From a bacterium (GTDB taxonomy: Bacteria; Zhuqueibacterota; Zhuqueibacteria; Residuimicrobiales; Oceaniaggregativiventaceae), in NCBI GenBank assembly GCA_029565675.1, contig JAKQNP010000042.1, positions 1-64,000 on the forward strand: a DNA stretch of 64,000 nucleotides. Direction: 5' to 3'. Shown here one piece after another: positions 8,681 through 15,469 of this stretch (position 1 is the stretch's first letter; each line of letters opens with the position of its first letter). The translations under genes were made by a program, and so were the position numbers. A model generated the notes under the pieces. That model was not told the DNA's origin. It saw only the letters and a program-made list of their open reading frames with translations, and did no database searches.

Positions 8681-8867
8681 CCTTTTAGCAGCCCTTGTGC
8701 AAATCTCGGAGAAGGTAAGAGACGATCGGACGATGATCGGACAAATTTTATTAGCCAGACTTGGTGTTAACCGGATCAAAAAAACTGTCAATCGTTTATT
8801 CTTGCTGCGGTTGCGAATAGGTCACTTTTTACCCAACGTCCATTGCCATCAGATTGATTTTCTTTGA

Positions 8868-8896
8868 GATCCGGTGCTGCGCACCGAATCCGGGTA
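8868..8896 (+). repeat. Dispersed palindrome copy 1
   Basis: GATCCGGTGC-TGC-GCACCGAATC followed by CGGGTA. The 10-bp arms differ from perfect pairing at one position. It is located in the gap between the lipoprotein and the glycosyltransferase. It shares sequence and the 3' GGGTA tail with copies near 10.9, 35.1 and 39.9 kb. Confidence 0.7.
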
Positions 8897-8961
8897 TTAA
8901 TAAGGTTTCGGCGGATAGCGCCGAATTGATTGGATAAGGTGGTCAAGCAGATGATCAAATC

Positions 8962-10134
8962 ATGAATAAAAAACAGGGCGATCCCGAAAAAAGAACCCAT
9001 CGAGATGCGATACTGATGATCGGTCCGCTGCCGCCGCAGGTCGGGGGAATCGAGGCTTTTATCGGCTATCTGCTGGAAACGGATTTGTCAAAGAACTATG
9101 CCATTAAAACCCTGGATATGAGCAAACCTGCGATCCAGCGGGAAAAAATGGCCTACGCCACTTTGATGGGATATGAACGCAGTTTTGGCCGCGGTTTCTG
9201 GCTTACTTTGCGTTCCTGGGGGTATTCGGTACTCTTTTTTATGCGTTTTCTGTATCAGCTGGTGCGTTATCGGATTCGCATTTTGCATATTCATACGGCA
9301 TCGCACACCAACTTTTGGGAAAAATGCATCTATATTGCGGTCGGCAAGCTTTTGCGCAAAAAAGTTATCATGCATGTGCATGGTTCGCAGTTTGAGCTCT
9401 TTTATCACCAGAGCCGTTCGCTGACCAGGCGCTTGATCGCCTATTTTCTCGGTCTGTGCAATCGCGTGATCGCGCTGTCACAATCGTGGTTTGATTTTTT
9501 TATCCAATTTCTGCCTGCTGAAACGGTAAGCGTGGTCCGCAACGGTATCGATTTGCGGGCCTATCAACAAAATGATTTTCGCAAGAGTCCTGAGCCCTCG
9601 GTGGTTTTTCTCGGTGAAGTCGGGACGCGAAAGGGGATTTTTGACCTGATCGAAAGCGCCTGGCTGTTGAAAAATACCGGCGAGTGCCCGAAATTTCACA
9701 TTATCGGTCCGGGCGCGATCCTGGCCGCCCAAGAACGCGCCATCGATAAAGGGGTCGGGGACTATTTCAATTTTTATGGTTCCTTGCGCGGCAAGGAAAA
9801 GATCGGATTGATGGCCTCGGCCTGGTGTTTCGTTTTGCCCACATATGCTGAAGGTTTACCTCTGTCAATACTCGAAGCGTACGCGGTCGGCTTGCCGGTC
9901 ATCTCTACATATGTCGGCGGGATTCCGGAAGTGGTCAAACACGGCGTCAACGGCTTTTTGGTGCAACCGGGAGACGCCCGGACATCTGCAGAGATGTTGC
10001 GAACTGTGCTCAATGACTCCGAAATGCGACAAAAAATGGGGCACGTGAACAGGAGGCAGGCATTTGAAAAATATGATATTAATAATTGCGCCCGCAAGAT
10101 CGATGAGATTTATCGAAAACTTTTGTCGGATTAA
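8962..10134 (+). CDS. GT4-family glycosyltransferase
   Basis: The 390-residue protein has the two Rossmann-like halves of a GT-B enzyme. Near the N-terminus MIGPLPPQVGGIEAF is the glycine-rich acceptor-side loop; VVRNGIDLRAY and LGEVGTRKGIFDLIES open the nucleotide-sugar half. PTYAEGLPLSILEAYAVGLP carries the E-x7-E donor-binding motif of family GT4. Such enzymes transfer a sugar from a nucleotide donor onto lipid-linked or surface glycans at the inner face of the membrane. Donor and acceptor cannot be read from sequence. The start is weakly supported (no clear ribosome site); ATG 9016 (MIGPLPP) is an alternative. Confidence 0.85.
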   Translation: MNKKQGDPEKRTHRDAILMIGPLPPQVGGIEAFIGYLLETDLSKNYAIKTLDMSKPAIQREKMAYATLMGYERSFGRGFWLTLRSWGYSVLFFMRFLYQLVRYRIRILHIHTASHTNFWEKCIYIAVGKLLRKKVIMHVHGSQFELFYHQSRSLTRRLIAYFLGLCNRVIALSQSWFDFFIQFLPAETVSVVRNGIDLRAYQQNDFRKSPEPSVVFLGEVGTRKGIFDLIESAWLLKNTGECPKFHIIGPGAILAAQERAIDKGVGDYFNFYGSLRGKEKIGLMASAWCFVLPTYAEGLPLSILEAYAVGLPVISTYVGGIPEVVKHGVNGFLVQPGDARTSAEMLRTVLNDSEMRQKMGHVNRRQAFEKYDINNCARKIDEIYRKLLSD

Positions 10135-10200
10135 TCCCTGGTGATTTTACCCTGACGATCTGTCGCATGTTTGCAAGTGAGCACTTTGCTGACAACCATT

Positions 10201-10229
10201 TTTAAACTTGCTTTTTACATAAATATAGT
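10201..10229 (+). promoter_or_regulatory. Possible promoter for the HU/ribosomal-protein unit
   Basis: TTTAAA and TATAGT are spaced by 17 bases in a strongly A/T-rich stretch following the glycosyltransferase gene. The -10 box is good and the -35 box poor. A 7-bp hairpin TCTAACC-GAAAAA-GGTTAGA (10245-10264) would sit near the 5' end of the resulting ~190-base leader. Confidence 0.35.
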
Positions 10230-10422
10230 TTACTTTTAAACCTGTCTAACCGAAAAAGGTTAGAAATCCCAATAGGAACGGCGCTCGGTTTTTTGTGGAT
10301 TTGGTTGCCCAAGCAGCTTCATTGAGGATAAGAGCGTTGGCAAGAAAGATTTGCGGCGACAGCGGACAAATCGATCGGCAGCCTGGACGAGAAGACAAGT
10401 TGGATTCCGGAGGGAGGCTGAG

Positions 10423-10710
10423 ATGACAAAAGCGGATATCGTGGACATTGTGTCCCAGGGAACCGGACTTACCAAAGTCGAGACGCAGGCCGTCATTGAC
10501 GGATTTTTTGCTACGGTTGTCTATGCGCTGCAACGAGGCGAACGTGTCGAGTTGCGTGGATTTGGCAATTTTAAGCCGGTTGTGCGACAAGCCCGTCAAG
10601 CCCGCAATCCGATGACCAATGAGCCGGTCTTTGTCGATGAACATGTTACGGCTGCTTTTCGCCCATCAAAAGATTTGAAAAAATATTTAAACCAGGATAC
10701 AGAGATCTAG
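10423..10710 (+). CDS. HU/IHF-family DNA-binding protein
   Basis: The start at 10423 (not the longer 10351 frame) follows GGAGGGAGG at good spacing and gives 95 residues, the usual HU/IHF length. MTKADIVDIVSQGTGLTKVE begins the helical dimerisation part. VELRGFGNFKPVVRQARQARNPMTNEPV is the beta-arm signature with the RNP loop that inserts its proline into the minor groove, and AFRPSKDLKKYLN is the C-terminal helix. It bends and compacts DNA. It is followed after 32 bases by the tiny ribosomal-type gene and a terminator. A second HU-type gene occurs at 27.1 kb. Confidence 0.92.
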   Translation: MTKADIVDIVSQGTGLTKVETQAVIDGFFATVVYALQRGERVELRGFGNFKPVVRQARQARNPMTNEPVFVDEHVTAAFRPSKDLKKYLNQDTEI

Positions 10711-10742
10711 CGACTATCCGATCAAAGAATAGGAGGAGCGCA

Positions 10743-10838
10743 GTGCCCAGCGGTAAAAAACGCAAGCGACATAAGATAGCCACGCACAAACGCAAAAAAC
10801 GTTTGCGCGAAAATCGGCATAAAAAGAAGCTCAAATAA
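10743..10838 (+). CDS. 31-residue AURKAIP1/COX24-domain (mS38/bS22-like) ribosomal protein
   Basis: Too short for the ORF track. A GTG start preceded by AGGAGG at ideal spacing encodes MPSGKKRKRHKIATHKRKKR plus LRENRHKKKLK. More than half of the residues are Lys/Arg/His. The MPSGKK..RHK.ATHKRKKRLR.NRHKK pattern is that of small AURKAIP1/COX24-domain proteins seen in Bacteroidetes and relatives, related to mitochondrial mS38 and mycobacterial bS22, which lie on the small ribosomal subunit near the decoding region. A terminator starts 8 bases after the stop, so it is the last gene of the HU unit. Ribosome association is inferred from the family. Confidence 0.85.
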   Translation: MPSGKKRKRHKIATHKRKKRLRENRHKKKLK

Positions 10839-10846
10839 GACAACAC

Positions 10847-10875
10847 AGGGCTGGGAGTCATTCTCAGCCCTTTTT
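10847..10875 (+). terminator. Rho-independent terminator
   Basis: AGGGCTG / CAGCCCT, a 7-bp stem with an 11-base loop, runs directly into TTTTT, 8 bases after the stop of the tiny ribosomal-type gene. It ends the HU transcription unit. Confidence 0.8.
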
Positions 10876-10896
10876 GACTTTCAGACCCAGATTATA

Positions 10897-10930
10897 ACCC
10901 AGATTCGGTGCTTCGCACCGAATCTGGGTA
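10897..10930 (+). repeat. Dispersed palindrome copy 2 (longest stem)
   Basis: ACCCAGATTCGGTGC and GCACCGAATCTGGGT form a perfect 15-bp stem around TTC, ending in the shared GGGTA. It lies between the terminator and xseA. Partial echoes of the outer arm (acccagatta before, accagatttggg after) flank it. Confidence 0.75.
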
Positions 10931-10982
10931 TAAAACTATGTTCTTTTTAAACCAGATTTGGGAAAAGCTTTTTTAACCCTTT

Positions 10983-12338
10983 GTGCTCGACTTTGTAATT
11001 GATTTTGCATACAGTCCATTTGCACTGAATCAGGGTCAAAAACAGGTATTTGCGCTGACAGTGGAATTATTTGCCGAACAAGAATCCCGGGTCTATTCAG
11101 TCAGCGAAATCACTCGCGCAATCAAAACAACGCTCGAAGACAGCCTGCCGACGGTCTGGATTGAGGGAGAAATATCCAATTTTATCCATCACAGTTCCGG
11201 GCATATGTATTTTTCTCTCAAAGACGCCGATGCGCAAATCAACTGTGTGATGTGGCGAAGCCGCATCGACACTTTGCGGTTTGTCCCGCTGGACGGGATG
11301 AAAATACTGGCACTTGGCAATATTCGGGTTTATGAGAAACGCGGCAGCTATCAGCTGGATTGCATCCGTCTTGTGGCTGCCGGCAGAGGCGAGTTGCAGC
11401 TGGCTTTTGAGAGGCTGAAGGAACGACTGTACAGCGAAGGCTTGTTCGATGCGGAACACAAGAAGCCGATTCCCGAGTTTCCTCAGCAAGTGGGGGTGAT
11501 CACTTCGCCGACAGGAGCGGCGATTCGCGATATATTGCAGGTGATGCGCCGCCGTTTTCCCGGCATCGGTATCATTTTGCGACCTGCCCTTGTGCAGGGA
11601 CAAGATGCGGCGGTGGACCTGGCAAAGGCGATCGCCGAGTTCAACGAATTCGGCCTGGTCGATGTGATCATTCTGACCCGCGGCGGCGGTTCGCTTGAAG
11701 ATCTGCAGCCGTTCAATGAAGAGATGGTTGCGCGGGCGATCTTTTCCAGCGCGATTCCAATCGTCTCCGCAGTCGGACATGAAATCGACTTTACCATCAG
11801 CGATTTTGTCGCTGATCTGCGCGCTCCCACCCCCTCTGCGGCAGCTGAATTGGTTGTGCCCGACAGCCGGGAATGGCGTGTGCGGCTGCAGCAGGTGCAG
11901 CGCCATCTGGTGCAGCAGATGGAAAACCGCTGTCGCATGGCTGGCGAACAGATCCGGCGAATCCGCAGCAGCTATGCTTTTCGCCAGCCAGAAGAGCGAC
12001 TTCATCAGTTGCAGCAGCAGATCGATGACCTGGCCGCTCAGCTATCGCGCGCCATGCAGCTGCGCTTCGAACGCGCTGAACAGCGGCTACAGTCGATTCA
12101 TCAGCGTTTGGTCGATCAACAGCCGCAAACCATTTTGCGCCGCGGCTATTGTCTGGTGTGGAATGACGAAAAACAAAAATTTACCCTAGCGGCTCGTGAC
12201 CTGCGCCAAAATGATGCTCTTCGTCTCTACTTTGGTGATGGCGGGGCGAGGGCTGTGGTAACCCAAACCGGACTGCCGGCTTGGCAGGCCGGTGATGGCC
12301 GCGAACCGGGAGGCTCTAATGAAAAAACAGACCTTTGA
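10983..12338 (+). CDS. xseA: Exodeoxyribonuclease VII large subunit
   Basis: XseA is the catalytic subunit of exonuclease VII, which degrades single-stranded DNA from both ends. An OB-fold DNA-binding domain (~45-140; VWIEGEISNFIHHSSGHMYF and VMWRSR) precedes the nuclease domain with VGVITSPTGAAIRDIL, DVIILTRGGGSLEDL and VGHEIDFTISDFVADLRAPTPSAAAE. A long helical C-terminal part follows, which in the family wraps XseB. The listed start is a GTG without a clear ribosome site; no ATG exists upstream of the conserved part. GTG 11061 would give a more typical N-terminus (VELFAEQESRVYSVSEITRA). The 3' end overlaps xseB by 20 bp. Confidence 0.93.
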   Translation: MLDFVIDFAYSPFALNQGQKQVFALTVELFAEQESRVYSVSEITRAIKTTLEDSLPTVWIEGEISNFIHHSSGHMYFSLKDADAQINCVMWRSRIDTLRFVPLDGMKILALGNIRVYEKRGSYQLDCIRLVAAGRGELQLAFERLKERLYSEGLFDAEHKKPIPEFPQQVGVITSPTGAAIRDILQVMRRRFPGIGIILRPALVQGQDAAVDLAKAIAEFNEFGLVDVIILTRGGGSLEDLQPFNEEMVARAIFSSAIPIVSAVGHEIDFTISDFVADLRAPTPSAAAELVVPDSREWRVRLQQVQRHLVQQMENRCRMAGEQIRRIRSSYAFRQPEERLHQLQQQIDDLAAQLSRAMQLRFERAEQRLQSIHQRLVDQQPQTILRRGYCLVWNDEKQKFTLAARDLRQNDALRLYFGDGGARAVVTQTGLPAWQAGDGREPGGSNEKTDL

Positions 12339-12540
12339 ACAAGCATTAAAGCGCCTGGATGAAATCGTCGAATTGATTGACAACGGCGAAATAAGTCTGG
12401 ATCAGTCGCTTAACCTGTTGGAAGAAGGCACTGGACTGGTGGCTTTTTGTGCGCAAAAACTCAATCAGGTCGAAAAACGCATCCAGATCTTGCGCAAGGA
12501 TAACGAAGGATTTGTTTTGGATAATGAAGAACTGACGTGA
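12319..12540 (+). CDS. xseB: Exodeoxyribonuclease VII small subunit
   Basis: The ATG at 12319 lies 6 bases after GGGAGG and gives 73 residues, the normal XseB size; the longer track start at 12292 would add sequence inside xseA. FEQALKRLDEIVELIDNGEI and LDQSLNLLEEGTGLVAFCAQKL form the two-helix hairpin typical of XseB, which binds along the helical stalk of XseA in exonuclease VII. The 20-bp overlap with xseA suggests translational coupling to match subunit supply. Confidence 0.93.
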   Translation: MKKQTFEQALKRLDEIVELIDNGEISLDQSLNLLEEGTGLVAFCAQKLNQVEKRIQILRKDNEGFVLDNEELT

Positions 12541-12635
12541 TCGCGGCAGAGCGAAACGTTGTTCCGAACCGGAATATTTTGTCTCTTTTTTTGATTATGT
12601 TTTAATAAAGTGCGTTTTTTCAAAGGGATCGTCTC

Positions 12636-14573
12636 ATGCAACAAATCTTGTCGCGTTTGAATGATCAAAGTGACATCAAGAAATTGACCATTCCAGAAAT
12701 GGTGCTTTTGGTGCGTGAATTGCGCGAAACGATTGTCGACACGTTAAGCCACACCGGCGGGCATTTGGCGCCTTCTCTTGGTGTTGTTGAACTGACCGTG
12801 GCTTTGCACTATATTTTTTCCACTCCAGAAGATAAGATCATTTGGGATGTTGGACATCAAGCCTATGCGCACAAGATACTGACCGGCAGGCGTGATGCTT
12901 TTAAAACGATCCGTCAGCCGGGTGGCATCAGTGGTTTTCCCAAGATCAGCGAGAGCCCTCACGATGCCTTTGGCGTCGGCCACGCGAGCACTGCGATTTC
13001 AGCTGCTTTGGGGATTGCGACTGCAAGAGATTTGGCCGGCGAAAAATACCATGTGGTGGCGGTGGTTGGTGATGGCGCGCTGACAGGAGGATTGGCCTAC
13101 GAGGGACTCAACAATCTGGGCGCTTCAGGCAAGAATGTGGTGGTGATTCTCAACGACAACAGCATGTCCATCTCGCCCAATGTCGGAGCAATGGCCAAGT
13201 ACCTGACCAATCTCATCTCCAACCCTCTGTACAATCGGGTCAAGAGTGAAATCTGGAATTTTACCGGCAATCTGGACCGTTTTGGTGAACGAATTCGCTG
13301 GGCAGCGCAGCGGCTTGAGGAGAGTTTAAAGAGCATCATCATGCCGGGTCAGCTTTTCGAGCGGCTCGGTTTGCGGTACTTTGGTCCGATCGACGGCCAT
13401 AATTTATCCGAGTTGTTGCATGTCTTCCGTGAAGTCAAGAATTTGCAAGGTCCGATTTTGGTACACATGCTGACCAAAAAGGGCAAGGGTTTCAAACCGG
13501 CGGAAGATAATTCAGCCATTTTTCATGGTCTGGGCAAATTCGACCCGGCCACCGGTAAAGTCGTAAAAGAATCGACCATCCCTTCCTTTACACAAGTGTT
13601 TGGCCAAACGGTGGTCGAACTGGCTGCAGAGAATCCCAAATTGGTGGCGATCACGGCCGCGATGGCGATTGGCACCGGATTGAGCGCTTTTTCGACCGCT
13701 TATCCAGAGCGCTTTTTTGATGTAGGCATTGCTGAGGGCCATGCAGTCACGTTTGCGGCCGGTCTATCCTCTCAAGGTTATTTACCCATCGTTGCGATCT
13801 ATTCGACTTTTTTGCAGCGCGCTTATGATGAAGTCATACACGATGTGGCTTTGCAGCGATTGCCGGTGATTTTTGCACTCGACCGTGCCGGGTTGGTCGG
13901 CGATGACGGCCCTACGCATCATGGTGTTTTTGACCTGGCCTATATGCGCCATATACCCAATTTGATCGCCATGGTGCCGAAAGACGAGGATGAATTGCGC
14001 CATATGCTCTTTACCGCTGTGCAGACCGGCAATGGACCGATTGCAATTCGCTATCCGCGCGGGGAGGCGATAGGAGTGCCGCTATCATCTCCCTTGCAGA
14101 GTCTGGAGATCGGCAAGGCAGAAATCCTGCAACCCGGTACCCAGATCTGTCTTTTGGCTCTGGGACCGCTGGTTTATACGGCGCTGGATGCAGCTGCAGA
14201 GATTAAAAGACGCTTTGGGATAACGATTCAGGTGGTTAATGCCCGGTTTCTCAAACCGTTTGACAAAGAATTGCTGCTGCATCTATGCGATGATTTTCAT
14301 TGTTTGATCACGCTTGAAGAGGGCGTACTCGCCGGCGGATTTGGCTCGGCAGTAGCCGAGTTTTTGGCCGACCACCATTGTGAACCACTTGAATTGATCC
14401 GCTTGGGAATTCCAGACCGTTTTATCGATCAGGGTGATCGCGATTCACTGCTCGATGGAATCGGTCTCAGCGCCCCCGCCATCGTCAGAACAATCGAGAA
14501 AAGCAACACCCTGAGAAAACTGGCTGAATTCAACGACTTTATGCCTCTTGGCACTGAGAGCAAAACCGTATGA
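12636..14573 (+). CDS. dxs: 1-deoxy-D-xylulose-5-phosphate synthase
   Basis: Dxs condenses pyruvate and glyceraldehyde 3-phosphate, using thiamine diphosphate, in the first step of the MEP isoprenoid route. It also feeds thiamine and pyridoxal synthesis. The 645-residue length is standard. VGDGALTGGLAYEGLNN and ILNDNSMSI form the cofactor/Mg motif; RYFGPIDGHN, LTKKGKGFKPAEDN and DRAGLVGDDGPTHHGVFDL are family landmarks of the pyrimidine domain; the C-terminal third is the transketolase C domain. AGGGA precedes the ATG. It is followed by nadK with a 4-bp ATGA overlap, giving a compact xseAB-dxs-nadK-mutS order. Confidence 0.96.
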   Translation: MQQILSRLNDQSDIKKLTIPEMVLLVRELRETIVDTLSHTGGHLAPSLGVVELTVALHYIFSTPEDKIIWDVGHQAYAHKILTGRRDAFKTIRQPGGISGFPKISESPHDAFGVGHASTAISAALGIATARDLAGEKYHVVAVVGDGALTGGLAYEGLNNLGASGKNVVVILNDNSMSISPNVGAMAKYLTNLISNPLYNRVKSEIWNFTGNLDRFGERIRWAAQRLEESLKSIIMPGQLFERLGLRYFGPIDGHNLSELLHVFREVKNLQGPILVHMLTKKGKGFKPAEDNSAIFHGLGKFDPATGKVVKESTIPSFTQVFGQTVVELAAENPKLVAITAAMAIGTGLSAFSTAYPERFFDVGIAEGHAVTFAAGLSSQGYLPIVAIYSTFLQRAYDEVIHDVALQRLPVIFALDRAGLVGDDGPTHHGVFDLAYMRHIPNLIAMVPKDEDELRHMLFTAVQTGNGPIAIRYPRGEAIGVPLSSPLQSLEIGKAEILQPGTQICLLALGPLVYTALDAAAEIKRRFGITIQVVNARFLKPFDKELLLHLCDDFHCLITLEEGVLAGGFGSAVAEFLADHHCEPLELIRLGIPDRFIDQGDRDSLLDGIGLSAPAIVRTIEKSNTLRKLAEFNDFMPLGTESKTV

Positions 14574-15469
14574 GGTTCGGAATAATCGGGCATACCGGCA
14601 AGCCCGAAGTGCCGGTGGTGGTCAACCGCTTCATCCGCATCCTGCGAGATCGCCGGGTCGACTATTGGCTCGCCGATGAGCTGCAGGAGATCATGCAATT
14701 GGAAAAAGAACGAACATTGCCGCTCGATCGTCTTGGTAAAGAAGTCGATGTGGTGGTTTCTTTTGGCGGTGACGGCACAATGCTCGATACAGCTCGCCAT
14801 GTTGGTCCGTCCGGAGTACCTATTCTCGGAGTCAATATCGGTGGACTCGGTTTTTTGACTGAGATTTTGATCGAGGAAATGGAAGAGACTGTCGATGAGT
14901 TGTTGCGGGGCGATTATCAGATCCTCGACCGCATGTTGCTGCAGGTCGAGATTCAGCGGCCGGCAGACCTTCAAACCATTACCGCTCTCAATGATGTGGT
15001 GATCGAAAAAGGCGAAATTCCGCATTTGGTCGTTGTATCAGTCGACGTGAATCAGAGCTTTCTTAATACCTATCGCAGTGACGGTTTGATTGTTGCCACA
15101 CCCACAGGTTCTACCGCTTATTCGCTTTCTGCCGGGGGGCCCTTGTTGTCGCCATCTTTGCACGCGATGATTATTACCCCGATCTGCCCGCATTCTCTGA
15201 CGGTTCGGCCTGTGGTGCTCGCCGACGACTCGCTGGTTGAACTCTATGTGCCGACAGATCAACATCCCCTGCAGATCAGCATCGATGGCCGCCGCTATGG
15301 GCCCATGGACCATTCCACCCGCATCGCGATCAGCCGATCAAAGACCAATATCCATTGGGTGTCGACCTGCAGGCGTGATTTCTTTGAAATTCTGCGCACC
15401 AAGTTCAACTGGGGCATCGATCAACGAATCCGCAAAATGGCAAACCCACAGCAACGGCCAGAGCAGTGA
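14570..15469 (+). CDS. nadK: NAD kinase
   Basis: This enzyme phosphorylates NAD to NADP. The diagnostic GGDGT motif appears in VVSFGGDGTMLDTARHVG, followed by LGVNIGGLGFLTEI. The inner motif YRSDGLIVATPTGSTAYSLSAGGPL is the other hallmark of the family and shapes the NAD pocket. At 299 residues the protein has the normal size for the cytosolic bacterial enzyme. Its ATG overlaps the dxs stop and its own end overlaps mutS (GTGA), so all three are probably translated in a coupled manner. Confidence 0.95.
   Translation: MRFGIIGHTGKPEVPVVVNRFIRILRDRRVDYWLADELQEIMQLEKERTLPLDRLGKEVDVVVSFGGDGTMLDTARHVGPSGVPILGVNIGGLGFLTEILIEEMEETVDELLRGDYQILDRMLLQVEIQRPADLQTITALNDVVIEKGEIPHLVVVSVDVNQSFLNTYRSDGLIVATPTGSTAYSLSAGGPLLSPSLHAMIITPICPHSLTVRPVVLADDSLVELYVPTDQHPLQISIDGRRYGPMDHSTRIAISRSKTNIHWVSTCRRDFFEILRTKFNWGIDQRIRKMANPQQRPEQ

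Noticed and set aside
11097-12005. 302-codon minus-strand ORF in xseA
   Set aside because: Shadow of xseA; the translation is low-complexity His/Gln-rich and has no motifs.
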